Positions 37,179-48,630 of a DNA stretch of 64,000 bases are shown here, in pieces (positions within the stretch are counted from its first letter, which is position 1; each line of letters begins with the position of its first letter). The position numbers and the translations under genes were made by a program. Source of the stretch: Phycomyces blakesleeanus NRRL 1555(-) (taxonomy: Eukaryota; Mucoromycota; Mucoromycetes; Mucorales; Phycomycetaceae); assembly GCF_001638985.1 (NCBI RefSeq), contig NW_017265153.1:183776-247775 (forward strand), written 5' to 3'. The notes beneath the pieces were generated by a model. That model had not been told where the DNA came from. It did not search any database and saw only the letters and a list, made by a program, of their open reading frames with translations.

Positions 37179-38521
37179 CACTCAGACAAAAGAATGTTTG
37201 GACTTCTCCCAAAAATCGCAAGAAAAAGTGATATTTTTTTAAAGTTAAAATCTTATTTTCTCTTCATTCTACTAATCAAACCCACAATGGAAACCTCATC
37301 TTCATCAAAAACCAAGCATAGTTCTTATTATAAAGCTGATGGCTTGAAATATGGTGATCATGTACTTGCATTTGGCTGAAATCGGTCCAACCAAGATCTC
37401 AGCCATAGTCCAGATGAAGCTGTCAACTGTGAAGAAGATCAGTAAGAGATTCCAGAATACAGGATCACCCTTGCCTGAAAAGAGCCCTGTCCGACCTAAA
37501 ATAGTTTACGAGAGGACATAAAGGCATTGTGTGCAGATTGTTCGTAAGGACCCATTCGCCAACTATGATCAGCTGAGATTGGCATTGAGAGAGATGGAGA
37601 TCTTTGTCTGCATAGCTATACTAATCAGCTCCCTCAGGAATCTTGGCTTTGGTTCTTATATTGCAGCTCATAAGCCAGTTTTGACAGAAAGACACAAGAA
37701 GACACGACTGCAATGGGCGAAGGATCATGTCAATTGGACAGATGATCAATGGAGTAGTATAGTTTGGTCTGATGAGTCTAGATTCACAGTTGAGGGTAAC
37801 GATGGAGGTGCCAGAGTGATTAGAAAAGTTAACGAAAGGTATTCAGATGATCATATTATCCAAGGAACGAAGTGGGGTAAATGTAGCGTCATGATCTGCA
37901 GCTGTTTCTGGACTGGTGGTTTTGGACCCCTGGCGTTACTTGAAGGCAATGTAAACCAAGAAGTATATGTCGACACTCTGTCTCAGAAATTTGTACCTTG
38001 GGTTAAAAATCTGTCAGAGCAACATCAGAAGGACTTCAAGCTCCAAGAAGATGGTGCTAGCTGCCATACTGGGGCCTATGCGAAGTGGTGGAAAGAGACC
38101 CACGAAATTAAGGGATTTGAGTACTGGTCTGCTCAAAGTCTGGATCTAAATCCAATAGAGCATGTTTGGTGGGCTCTTGAGGTCAAATTGAGTAAAGTAC
38201 GAGCCAGTATACAAAACGTCAATGAGTTGAAGATTGCAATTTAACGAGAGTGGGAGAACATAGACCTCAAACTTACTTCACAATTGGTGGGAAGTATGTC
38301 CTCCCGATGCCAGACAGTAATTGACGCCAAAGGTGGCCATACTCACTATTAAACATCCGATTCTTTTGACAATTCAATGATAAGCATGTATATATTCTCG
38401 TATTCGAAGTTTGAAGCTCTTAACTATACCCATTGACAAGTAGTTGTATGTTGAATATAGGTCGTGTTTTTTGGCATGAGAAATTCATTCGCGGAGATTC
38501 AAACATTATTTTGTGGGAGTG
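37179..38521 (+). mobile_element. Tc1/mariner element B, 1343 bp, TA-flanked
   Basis: TA lies at 37177-37178 and 38522-38523. The ends are inverted repeats of about 30 bp: CACTCAGACAAAAGAATGTT on the left and CACTCCCACAAAATAATGTT on the right, read inward. It carries one transposase reading frame on the plus strand, far better preserved than in element A. It is inserted inside the large TIR element. Confidence 0.9.
37351..38244 (+). pseudogene. Tc1/mariner transposase, nearly intact (DD35E), one internal stop
   Basis: The frame from about 37351 encodes a helix-turn-helix region (EIGPTKISAIVQMKL, VKKISKRFQNTGS) and a TAA at 37519-37521. It then stays open from there to 38244, keeping the whole catalytic core: SIVWSDESRF (Asp), QEDGASCHTG (Asp) and NPIEHVWW (Glu), with 35 residues between the second and third. 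A Ser/Lys-rich start at about 37288 (METSSSSKTKHSS) lies in another frame, so there is probably also a frameshift near 37350. The catalytic part could still be translated alone but lacks the DNA-binding half. The terminal inverted repeats remain recognisable. Confidence 0.85.
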
Positions 38522-38530
38522 TATAAAGTA

Positions 38531-38953
38531 GAGAACCCGTTGGGATGTGATATTTTCAAAGTCTGCTAAAAAAGAATTATTAGTGAAACCCAGTCAAAAA
38601 AAAAAAAGAAAAACTCGACCACAGTTGATGAAAACATAAGTACTGTGACAAACATAAGAGAGATACATCTTAATAAACTTGGCTTTCCAGGACTTATTCT
38701 CTTAAGTAGATATATAGAGACGACTCTTGACTATATTATGTTTATGTTTGAAGGTAAAGAAACAAGCTCAATTCTTAATAAAAACTTGGTGATGAAATGG
38801 AGTGAAAAACTAGAAAACTCCCAATTTTTCACTCCATTTCATCACTAAATGGCCTCCCTCAGTAAAATTTTACATCTTTTCATTGGAATTTCAATCGCCG
38901 CGTAAAGCAAGAGTGAGTGAAAATTTAGAATTTTCACTCGACAACGGGTTCTC
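38531..38953. mobile_element. MITE, 423 bp, perfect 12-bp TIR, TA-flanked, with strong internal hairpins
   Basis: The ends are GAGAACCCGTTG (38531) and its exact complement CAACGGGTTCTC (to 38953), flanked by TA on both sides. Internally a 21-bp stem pairs 38789-38809 with 38825-38845 (GTGATGAAATGG arm). A second hairpin GAGTGAAAAT/ATTTTCACTC lies at about 38914-38939. No coding capacity is supported. Confidence 0.85.
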
Positions 38954-39581
38954 TAGTTTATCCTTTATTTTTTTATCAAAAGAACTTCGAAAATTATTCT
39001 CTGTCATTATGTTGTGATGGAAGTGAGGCAAAGGAACGCGATATCTTTTCATTTTCTATCGACTTCATACAGCAAAAATGGTCTGTGCCAAAAAAAAATT
39101 GATATCATTAACCTGATTATGAACTCTAGTTTTGGTTTGCGCCCTGTATTAGTCCTTTTTTTCTTTCTTTTCTTTCTGAATTGATTTCAGCAATCATCTT
39201 TGCCCACCAAAAAGATAAGTGCATACCTAATTAGTTTCATATTCTGGCAAGAAAAGTATGATGATAAGTGTACATATGAACCCTGCCCTACGCCGGAGAA
39301 ATTTCCTAGCCTTGATAAGTAATTGCTGTAGCATTTGCTGTCCCAGCTGGGAGTGGGAAGTGATCTTCGTTCTCTTGTCAGGTATATGATTCAATTAATA
39401 CGCAAACTAATTCGCCGTTTTCTTTTCAGTTATAGATGGAGTATAGGAAAGTCGAAAAACTGTGCTGTTCACACTTACAGATCTTGAATACCACTCTTTT
39501 ATCGTTTGTGTCCATCATTCTTTCGCTTGATTATTGTGCGAAATTACAAACGTGATAGAAGAATATCCCCAATTCAAAAAC
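38954..39581. other. Interior of large TIR element, possible exon relics
   Basis: There is no intact gene. A less AT-rich patch near 39190-39380 stays open for about 40 codons and ends at a GATAAGTAATT splice-like site, so it may be a decayed exon. I cannot assign it. Confidence 0.35.
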
Positions 39582-40006
39582 GATTATCTTAACAAACTAT
39601 CTATGTATTTTCACTTCACATTGTACTGTCTTGTTAATAAAAAATCATCATCGTTGCAACTATATATATTTGGTCTGATATTTTTACCTGATTCTTATCT
39701 GTGTATTGTGATTTAAGTCATTTGTGCCCTTACATGGGCTCTTTGTTTCGATATTTATCGCAGCACTTGCAAGAATGCGAAATGAAACCTCTAAGTTAGT
39801 TTTTTTTTTGAAGTTTTATGTGGCGTCTGAATTAAAAAAGGATTGTTTCCAAAAAAAGTAAAAAAATGTCTGAAAACAGAAATGACTCTGTCTGAAAATA
39901 AAACTGCTTATGTCTAAAAATGAAAATGACTTCGTCTAAAATAAAATTGACTTGATCCGAGTTTTTTTTTTTTTTGACAAAGTCCGAAAACCAAGTAAAA
40001 ATACTG
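39582..40006. repeat. Right inverted arm of large TIR element
   Basis: Inverted copy of the left arm. It differs by a T-run insertion (near 39962-39975) and point changes in the ~22-bp subterminal units. Confidence 0.8.
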
Positions 40007-40008
40007 TA

Positions 40009-41554
40009 TTTGCTAGTGGATTCTCAATCAATTGCCACCCTTCCTTCTCATCCTTCTCATCCTTATCCTAATCCTCATAATATTCCGCCTCTTCTTCTTC
40101 TTCAAGCTATTAATGAAAAATAGCTTTTTAAAGAACTAGTATTAAAAAAAGTAATCCGAAAACCATTGCAATAAATAAATAAAAAAAACATAAGATAAAT
40201 AAAATAAATTAGGAAAGGAAAGGAGAATAGCCATGTAAGATCAAGTTACCCATTTTTGTTTGGAATACACAAAATGACAATCTACAGGTCCCATATTTGT
40301 TATATTTTGTGGGTTTTTTCCCCCTTGAACCAAGGTTCACCTGTTACAAAATATATATATTTGTTGGGCTGTTTTTTTCTTTCCTTGCTGCTTCGTTCTT
40401 GGTTGTTAAGAAGAAAGTCCAGTAATTAAGCCGAATTTTATCAGCAGGCAGACAAAATGACATTCTGACCGACAAGATCGCTTACAACCTACAATAGTAA
40501 ATAAATAAAAAAGAAATAAAATAAACTATCATATAATACACACACACATCATGTATATATATATATATATATTATTGTATTTCTAAATTTTTGGGTCCGG
40601 TGGTTTTACAGCGCTATTCCGCCAAAAGCGGGGTAGAGCGAGTCCTTCGTTACCCAGACTGTCCCGCCGATTTCTATAGGCCGGTATATTCTTCCAATGT
40701 TCTATTTAAGAAGACCCTACGTCTTGTCAACCTTGATCCCTTTCCCGGTCTACCTTTTGCCGGTTTTTGTGCAGGGGAAATTTTTATAATAATTAGTTGC
40801 TAATAAAACGAAGCATACCATTTCTCATCAGAATTCAATTGTGATAGATAGAATATCGGTCTTGACTAGTAATTGATGAGTTACGCATTGATACCCAAGT
40901 AAGAATAAAAAGAAAATAAAGATCCTTATTGTTATTGTTGTGATGATTATTAATTAAAGAATCGAAAAATAGATTGAATACTCTTATGTCTTATATTAAA
41001 TAGAAATAGCCTTTACTGGACCTAGTTCCGTACTTATATTTGTGCCTAAATAAATATTTCTGGATCCAAACAAATCAAGTGTGGTAGAACAATAACCAAA
41101 GATCTAAAATAAATGTACAGACACGAGGAAAACCTCCGCAGCTAATTTTACATGTACATATATATTTAATCTTCTTTGGCATCTTTAACTTTGCCGTATT
41201 CTAAACCTTCTTTTATATTTATATTTATATATCTTTATATATCTTGCTCTGTCCCGAGAATCATACTCTTCTTCTTCTTTCTTTCAAAAAAAAACAGGTC
41301 CCATTATTACACACACATACACATTCATTCATACACATTGTACTTTATCAAATAAGAACTACTTGTGCGTACACATCTAACCACGCCCACAAGCACATAC
41401 GCACATACGCACCCACACACCAAGGCACCAATACACCAGCGCACCAACGCACACACACGCACACACACACACATATATATATCTATATAGTACATAGTAT
41501 ATTGTCTTTGACTCGCTACGGGAAGTGTGTGACAGCATCAGTTACCTGTCAGCA
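40009..41554. other. Spacer between the TIR element and the membrane-protein gene
   Basis: AT-rich with TA, CA and ATTT runs (40540-40572, 41455-41490). Apart from the GC-rich island at 40590-40795 I see nothing gene-like. The last few hundred bases should be the promoter and leader of the gene starting at 41555. Confidence 0.5.
40590..40795. other. GC-rich island of unknown nature
   Basis: About 200 bp with clearly higher GC than all surrounding spacer. It stays open on the plus strand for 70 codons (VERVLRYPDCPADFYRP), which I do not recognise. It also has a potential hairpin around CGCTATTCCGCC / GCGGGGTAGAGCG. It could be a relic of a mobile element or a structured RNA gene. It does not match a tRNA, 5S or spliceosomal RNA that I can recognise. 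Confidence 0.4.
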
Positions 41555-43452
41555 ATGATCGAACTATCCCCCTTTGCAGAACGCATTGTCGATCGTATGA
41601 ATATGATTGGCATGTGGCTTGCAGTTGTAATTTGTGCAAGAAACTTTCATATCAGTCTAAAACAGTACAGGCGTACTCGAGGTAAAATGTAAGGCACAAA
41701 TACTTTGAGACAGTAAATACATATCGAAAGAATATGCACATAGATGTGCGCATTGTAAAGAAATTAAAAGTAAAAGTAAAATAAAAATAATGTTTGTAGA
41801 CATCTTGTAAACTTGGGTCAGATATCAGTATTTTTTATCCATCGGTTCCTCTTTGGCCTTATCCCACTATTTGAAATAACTACCTGCTCATTCTTTCCTC
41901 TATTGATCTCGTATGTTGTGTGATTCACTTTGGTGATCAATATGATGTATAAATGCCTAAGCTAATCATCAAACTGCTTACTCGATACATAGATTATGGC
42001 ATATTGGTATATCTAATAATAATCGTCAAATGAGCTATCGACTAATCTAATAATGATGGTGATGATGGTGATTATGATGATAAAACAGATTATCTTCTTT
42101 TCTACACAGTCATGTTTATGCGTCTAGTAATCATTGAAACAGAGCGTCATTCGAAATGGATCAAATGCGTGGGAGTATTCTTCATCGCATTACGATTTGC
42201 AGATTGGCCTTATGAGCTTTCTTATTTAAACGTCCAACATAAGAACATGACACAAGAAGTCCCAACAGGTGTTACATGTCTAACGGAATGGTGTGTAATT
42301 AATTACCAGAAAAAAAATTAAAGAAAGACAACAATAATCTAATACAATTGATTTAGGGTTACTGGTGTTCTTATTCTCAACTTTGTCTCGGACTCGCTTG
42401 CCAATCTATTCTTGAGTGGAATGTTTGTTAGAAGGTAAGATATTACTATATGTATGTTTGGGTGATAAAAATATTTTTTGTATTAAAAGAAAAACCTTCT
42501 TTTGCTTAATTTAATCATCTTCTGCAATTCTCTCTTTTTTTTAAAAAATAATAACAATACAAGATTGTACAAGCATATTAGAAGATCAAGAACTGTAATG
42601 AGCCAGCAGAATAGTTTGATTGAATATATTGCCAGGAAATCCCTGGTCTGTCTCATTTTAGCATTTGTTGCCAACTTTGCAATGAATTTGCTTAAAGTGA
42701 CAGAGTTCCTTGGCGATAGAACTGATGTAGGTATATTTTAAAAGATAGAGTCATCTCGACTAACTTGAACTCAAGACTAAACCTCCTAAATTTCGTTTTT
42801 GTACATTTCTTTTATTTCTTTTATTTCTTTTTATAATCTGTCTCTTTCACTTGCTAAACAAATCTAGTCTTTTACGGTGTATTTTGAGATTGTCGAATCA
42901 ACACTACTGGTAGAGGCTCTGAGAGCAGATTCTGTCAGTCCAGCAAATACATCAATGTGTAATAACTGTGGCATGGTAATTAAGACTCATATATGTATGT
43001 ATATATACATACTAATTTATTGACCTGTGACCTATATAATTGTAAAGGCTCTCCACATATCTCACAATAGTAACTCTATCAATGTGGGTCGATCAGACAA
43101 ACCAGAGCCTGATTGTGGTTCGCAACCAAGCCAGCATGACAATACTTGTCAGAGAGCAGAGAATTCGGTATCCATTTCTACCGATCCGTATCTTCCAGAA
43201 TTAGACAAAGTTCACCAAGATTCACTCCAGTACAACCCATTCGTCTACCCAAAAGACAACACAGTGAACTCTACTGTTTCAGCCCCAACGTTTGCATTAA
43301 CGAGTCGTCCAAAACAAGTCTCATCCCGTTCACCATTCAAGAGTAGCAACGTCAAAGCCTCAGTAGAAATTACATCATTCTCCTCAATTGATGGCCATAG
43401 GCGATTAGCAGACAACCGTGAATGGAACAATAATGATTACCGAATGTTTTAG
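41555..43452 (+). CDS. Multi-pass membrane protein, unknown (353 aa)
   Basis: Six exons with consistent frame and splice sites: 41555-41681, 42110-42290, 42357-42434, 42564-42726, 42868-42975, 43048-43452. It starts MIELSPFAERIVDRM. At least five hydrophobic segments are visible: MIGMWLAVVICAR; CVGVFFIALRFA; VTGVLILNFVSDSLANLFL; KSLVCLILAFVANFAM; and SFTVYFEIVESTLLVEAL. The short loops between them are charged (QYRRTRG, RRLYKHIRRSR). The last exon is a hydrophilic, Ser/Asn-rich tail of about 135 residues, probably cytosolic. I do not recognise the family; the spacing of segments would suit a small fungal sensor or receptor-like protein, but that is inference. It is upstream of and on the same strand as the CotH gene. 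Confidence 0.75.
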
Positions 43453-44181
43453 ATCTCTTTACTTTTATTTTATTTTATTTTTTCTTATCATATATATATA
43501 TATATCTATATCTATATCTTAATATTACTATAGAAGAGCAATCATTCTGAACACCAATATGTAACATCTTTTGATTTGAAAAGGGGGAAGCATAGATGGT
43601 CTCTATCGGACCACCTTGTAAATATTAAAAGAAAAAAAAATGAATGAATGTATTCATATACATATACTTTTTTAAACCAACAGCCATTACTACTTTATTA
43701 TGAAAATAATAATGATAATTGGATTGAATTGGATATTATTATTATTATTATGCTTTGTGAATTTACTCATCTTGTCGGGTGTGTCAAAAGATGTTTGATA
43801 TTCTGTGTTTGTTGATCATACTGTTAATAATAGCCCCAGTGTATAAAATAACCTATCGTGGCTTTAACCAGACAGCATCGTGATTAGGAAATTTTATTAT
43901 TATTATTATTATTACTCATTTATACTTACCAAGGAGGGGTATTGGCCAGTAATTGAATGATATCTGTACATTAAAAAAAAAAAAAAAAAAAACGATGAGT
44001 AAATATCAACAAACTACAAGGAAAGTGAAACCTCGGGCACCCCGATAGTCGACCAAATTACGATCTATAAATTAGAGCGTTTCGATCGACTTTTTCGTTT
44101 TCTCCATCTTTATCTCATACTCTATTTTATTTTATTTTTCTCTCGAGTATAAACCACCCAAACCTCATTAATTTAACGAAC
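43453..44181. other. Intergenic region and CotH promoter
   Basis: AT-rich, with TA-step and ATT repeats. Near the end, CTCGAGTATAAACC at about 44143-44156 supplies a TATA-like box roughly 30 bp before the CotH ATG. A partly palindromic patch (GATAGTCGACC, TTTCGATCGAC) lies at about 44043-44092. Confidence 0.5.
44148..44153 (+). promoter_or_regulatory. TATA-like box upstream of the CotH gene
   Basis: TATAAA 29 bases before the start codon at 44182. The distance implies a very short leader, so transcription may start from another site; position evidence only. Confidence 0.4.
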
Positions 44182-46400
44182 ATGATCTTCTCAGTCAAAG
44201 GTAAGCTTTCTATTTATTATACTTTAATTGACTCGATATTTCATTCAATCATCATGGTTCTGACTTCAATTGATTGTATGATAATAATTACAATCTTAGC
44301 TTCCTGTCTGCTCCTTTATGCTGCCTTTTTTATGGCATCCGCTGCCTCGACCAATCCTCCCTCAACCTTGGGTGTCTACAAGGTAATCGAACCTCTTTCG
44401 ACCGATGCCAATATCCGAATGGCCGTCCAGATTGAGGGGGATCGTCAGGTTTATTCAATCCCACCCTCTACTATCGACAGCATTTTGCATGTTGGAAGCG
44501 CTCCAACTCAAAAAAAGTATCGATACCTCAAGATCCACAACAACGGCACCGTGGTTGACCGCGAATCCTTCCAGCGGGCACCAAACGCCGTTTCTAATAA
44601 CGATTTCTATGGCCGTCAACAGACATTTTCTAGTCAACAAAGCATGATTCCATCAGTATTCCCCGATGGAAAGACCTACTACAGACTAGACACCTCAATT
44701 GCTCACCCAATCAATGAAATTCCTACTATTCATGTTCAAGCTCCTCATGGTGATCTCGAATCGCTTCACGACAACTATCTTGATCCTATTGCGATTAACG
44801 TCAACATGTCGCACATCAGGCAAGTATATTGTATTATTAGATCAATATGCATACATATTAATTGACTCTTAATTGCCCTCACTTTCTTTTTTAAAACAAT
44901 CAATACAGTGCAGCGAATGTACTCCAGTTTTCAAATGTCAAATTCCAATTGGGCGGTCAGACCTCGCGTCTTTTCGATAAATTTTCCTACAACTTCCACT
45001 TTTCCAAACACGACGATTCTTCACTTGGTGGCTATCGTCGTTTCAAATTGCGTTCATGCACAACGGATCCTTCTTTTATCCGAGAAAAACTGTACTACGA
45101 TATACTTGATTCGTCTTCCTTGCCAGCCTCCAAAGCATCTTATGTTAGGTAAGAAAGAAACGAAAGAAAGAAAATAAAAAAATTCAATAAATGAATTAAT
45201 TATTAATAATAATATTTTCATTTTATTTATTTCTGTAGATTGTTTGTAAACAAGAAACCAATGGGCCTCTATCTGTTTATCGACAACTACAAGAGCCCAT
45301 TTGTCGATAATTTGCTTAATGGCGGTAACAACGAAAAGCACGGAATCCTTTACCAAGGCAGCATGCCAGAGAATCCAATGGCTCCCGGAATTCTTGGTCG
45401 CGGTGCCAATCTTGAATACGCTGGATCTAACATCGAAGATTACTTCTACAAAGACACCTCAGCCTACAAACTATCAGAAGATGGTTCCAAGAAACAAAAA
45501 GGTTTCGAGCCCTTGGTCAAGCTTATCAAGTTTATCCATGATCCTCAACCAGATGAAGATGAAAAGGAAGGCGTCCTCAATCAAGGCGAAACTCCTCTTG
45601 AACGTGCTTGGAACAAACGAATTGACATTGATGTCTTTTTGAAAAAGTAATTAACACATACATATATTTCTTTATTTCTTTGAAAGAATGAAAGAAATGC
45701 AAATATCCTTATCCTTTACTTATTAATTATTGCCTCGCTTATTTATTATATATTATTTTTATTATGTAGTATGGCATTTGAAGTCCTTATGGGCCACGTG
45801 GATGGGTATTTGGGACAGGCACACAACTATTTCCTATACCGTGAGCCGGGTACCAAGAAGTTCTTGTGGATGACGGCAGACCTGGACCAGACTATGGGAA
45901 GCTCCATGATCCCAGTCCGTGACGCCAGGTCAATTTCCCTGAATGACCAGAGGGGACATATCGATCGCTTTGACCTCATGAACAAGCATCATAACCGTCC
46001 AATCCTTAAGCAGGTCCTCAGTGTCCCAGCGTTCAACCAGAGGTTTGACACGATCCTCAAGACGGTTCACCAGAACCTCTTCACAAACCCTGCGTTGTTC
46101 AAGCACATCGATTTCTTGACAGCGCTCATCAAAGAAGACGTTGCTTGGGACTCAAATATACGCCATACGCACGCTCAGGCCGTGTCCCACAACGCCACGA
46201 GCGCCAAGAAAAAGAAGGATCAGATCCAAGAGAAGATCCTCCAATTGCCACTTGGCCATGATTTCCTTTCACGCATTGGAAACATTAACTTTATGTCGGC
46301 CATCGAAGGACCAATCAGAAACCACCCTTCGTTAATGCCACTTAAAGAGTGGCTAAATGAAACTAAAGAGGCATTGCATAACTATGTCAATAGTGTTTAA
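44182..46400 (+). CDS. CotH-family secreted protein (Mucorales CotH, invasin-related family)
   Basis: Five exons: 44182-44200, 44300-44819, 44909-45148, 45239-45646, 45770-46400, giving 605 aa. Exon 1 plus exon 2 give a signal peptide (MIFSVK then a hydrophobic run ending ASAAS). The CotH kinase-like fold is shown by YRRFKLRS, KPMGLYLFIDNY, FEVLMGHVDGYLGQAHNYF and TADLDQTMGSS (residues ~431-440), which has the family's DxD metal-binding pattern. Bacterial CotH phosphorylates spore-coat proteins; some Mucorales CotH proteins are surface invasins. I do not see the receptor-binding motif described for the CotH3 type, so a role in host invasion is not supported. No GPI-anchor-like hydrophobic end is visible. 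Intron 2 uses a GC donor (GCAAGT at 44820). Intron 1 is 99 nt with no stop, so its retention would still be readable. Confidence 0.9.
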
Positions 46401-48630
46401 TTTTTTTTGTTTCTTTCTATATCTATTTCTATTTCTATTTCTTTACACTTCTTTATATTTCTTTTTATCTTTCTTATATCCAAATAAAATGAAATATAAA
46501 GGTATATACTAGTCAATAGTTGTGTGTTGTATAATCTTACCAAAAAAAAAGAAGTGTTCCGTATAACTTGTCGCAGGGCAAAGTATTCCCACCCGAGGGA
46601 ATAGAAAAGCAAAGCTCCTAGCTTTATCAAAGAGCAAGTAAAGAGCTATTTAACTATTTCGGGTTATTCCTATTGTCGTGACGGTGGTTCAAATTGACAA
46701 CATATGCATGAAGTAATGCAAATTGGCGTTAGCTATAGTGATCAATATGTGTATCTTACTTTCATGTCGATCTGTTCAGTTATATTGACCACAGAATATC
46801 TGCATAAGTATCAGTAACATTCCTTCAATACACATTAGCTTTCTCAAGTTCAACAGACCCTTCTTTATATACTTTCAAGTCTTGATACCTAAACCGGTAC
46901 TATTACACTCCACATACTGCTTGTGCTTCCTAGAAAGAAGAGGTAGCAATACACTTTTTTTTTAAGAAAAAAAAAAGAAGTTTTCATTAATAACTAATCA
47001 TACACTTTATTTTCTTCTTTTAGCTGATATAGCAAAGGATTATACCCTGGGTGTAATAGAAACTCTTGTATTACCAAAAAGACCCTGACGATCATGAAAA
47101 GTATGAAACGGTCTTTCTCACAAATGAAGATATGTGGAATATCTTAAGAGATAATATCCAAGAATTTGCCGACGCATGTACCCACAAGAAGCTTGCCAAG
47201 TGGGTCAAGAAATGATGAAAGTTTGGGACATCTTAATAGTCGATAAGCAAGTGATATCCATTCCAGATGTAAGAGCCCATATTTCTCAACCGCTGTACAA
47301 AGGTATGTATCATGAAGCTTGATAATTCTCTCTCAAAATCAAAATCAAAAAACTCAATAGGTCAATCAAATATGGTGTTGAAGTTTCTTTATTTTATTTC
47401 ATTTCATTTCATCTCAGCAACTGCTGTGGACAGCGTTGAAAACATCAGCTCGTATGAAGCATTCTCTTGCGTTGACGCCGAAAAATGGACAATATTATGC
47501 TACACAAGAAAGTCCGTTTCAAAGGAAGATGGTACAGTCTGACAGCGGCTTCTTGAAGCTATCTTGACAAAGCTCAAGATAAAGTTGTTTATGTTTTTTT
47601 TTGTTTCAACTTTCCGAAATTCAGTATCTGAATTTTGTTTATTTATTTATTTAAAGGAGTGGCTTAATGAAACTAAAGAAGTATTAAGTAACTGTCCAGA
47701 TGGTCTTTGATTCATCATTATTTCTACTTTTGATTTATATCCTAATAAAATAAAATGGAATATAAAACTATATACTAGTTGATAGTTGTGTGCTGTATAT
47801 TCTTACTAGCAGAGAAGAGTCACATATAGCTTGTGATAGGGCAAAGTCTCCCAGCCCAAGAAAGGTATAAAGCAAAGTAAATCACTTAATAACTATATCT
47901 ATAAAAAAAAGAAATAAAAATATGCCTCGCGGAAAACGTCTACTGACAGAACTAGAGGCAGTATCTGATGAAAGATCGCATCTGTTTCTTTAGCTTGAAA
48001 GTAAAGGCAAGAAAGTGTCCAAAGAGGCTTCCAAAAGAAGTTTCAAAGCAGAACGCTTTGATTGTTTAGTTTACACTCTCATACATATGTATATATATAT
48101 TTATATCAAAAGTGGCATTTTTTTATAGCTGTGGGAAGAACGGCATGGTAGAAATTTAAAGCCATGGAGAAAAATCCACAAATAAATAAGCAAGCAATCA
48201 GTTTCAAAAAATTGGCATTTTATGTTTTAGAATCGTGATATAAGAATGTATCCCCATAGTGTTTTTCTGTTTCTTTAGCTAAAATCTTCATAAAAAACAA
48301 AATTATATATCTATCTAAGCTCTATTCTCCTTTAAGCATATGACATGTACAGGAAGTGATATAATGAGCAATAATTGTAAGAAGCTTGGTCTTAGGTCTA
48401 AACTCGATCTGAAATTAGTTTGTACTTTCCATTTAATCATGTACAATTTAACTTTTACCAAAGAGATATATAAAAATGAAGAAAAATTTAATGATTCGAG
48501 AGAGAAAGGGATGGTGATAAAAATGAAATTTAAAAGGCAGGGGAAAAAAAAGGCGTTGTCTGTTGATGTATTACTACTACTACTAGCTACTATTGCTAAT
48601 AGTAATCATAGTAACTCTTGCTTTTTTTTA
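46401..48630. other. Spacer with decayed coding fragments and a CotH 3' duplicate
   Basis: 46990-47310 is framed by splice-like sites and has short open stretches in two frames (ADIAKDYTLGVIETLVLPK; HEKYETVFLTNEDMWN), so it looks like a broken gene. 47415-47560 has another short open stretch (SVENISSYEAFSC). 47654-47885 duplicates the end of CotH. Beyond 47920 a short frame MPRGKRLLTELEAV resembles the start of a Tc1-type transposase, but weakly. I call no intact gene here. Confidence 0.55.
47654..47885 (+). repeat. Duplicate of the CotH 3' end and downstream region (decayed)
   Basis: GAGTGGCTTAATGAAACTAA (from 47657) matches the CotH end GAGTGGCTAAATGAAACTAA (46347 on). The following non-coding sequence also matches: AATAAAATAAAATGGAATATAAA, ATACTAGTTGATAGTTGTGTG and GGGCAAAGTCTCCCA match their counterparts at 46480-46600. 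It is a partial tandem duplicate of CotH whose coding part is lost. Confidence 0.85.

Larger units (their letters stand above)
35410..40006. mobile_element. Large TIR element with ~415-425-bp inverted arms, TA-flanked, nested insertions inside
   Basis: The ends read CAGTGTTTTTACTTGG (left) and CAGTATTTTTACTTGG (right, inverted), each preceded by TA (35408-35409 and 40007-40008). The arms 35410-35824 and 39582-40006 are inverted copies, nearly identical over long stretches. Inside are a decayed gene of the Mucorales-expanded family (35977-37013), a Tc1/mariner copy (37179-38521) and a MITE (38531-38953). Removing the nested Tc1 copy leaves about 3.25 kb. The CAGT start and TA target fit the Tc1/mariner superfamily, but no transposase of the element itself is visible, so I regard it as non-autonomous or decayed. 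A simple inverted duplication is the alternative. Confidence 0.75.

Noticed and set aside
40590..40795. tRNA or other known small RNA gene
   Set aside because: No A/B box pair or cloverleaf could be formed, and no spliceosomal RNA motif was recognised.
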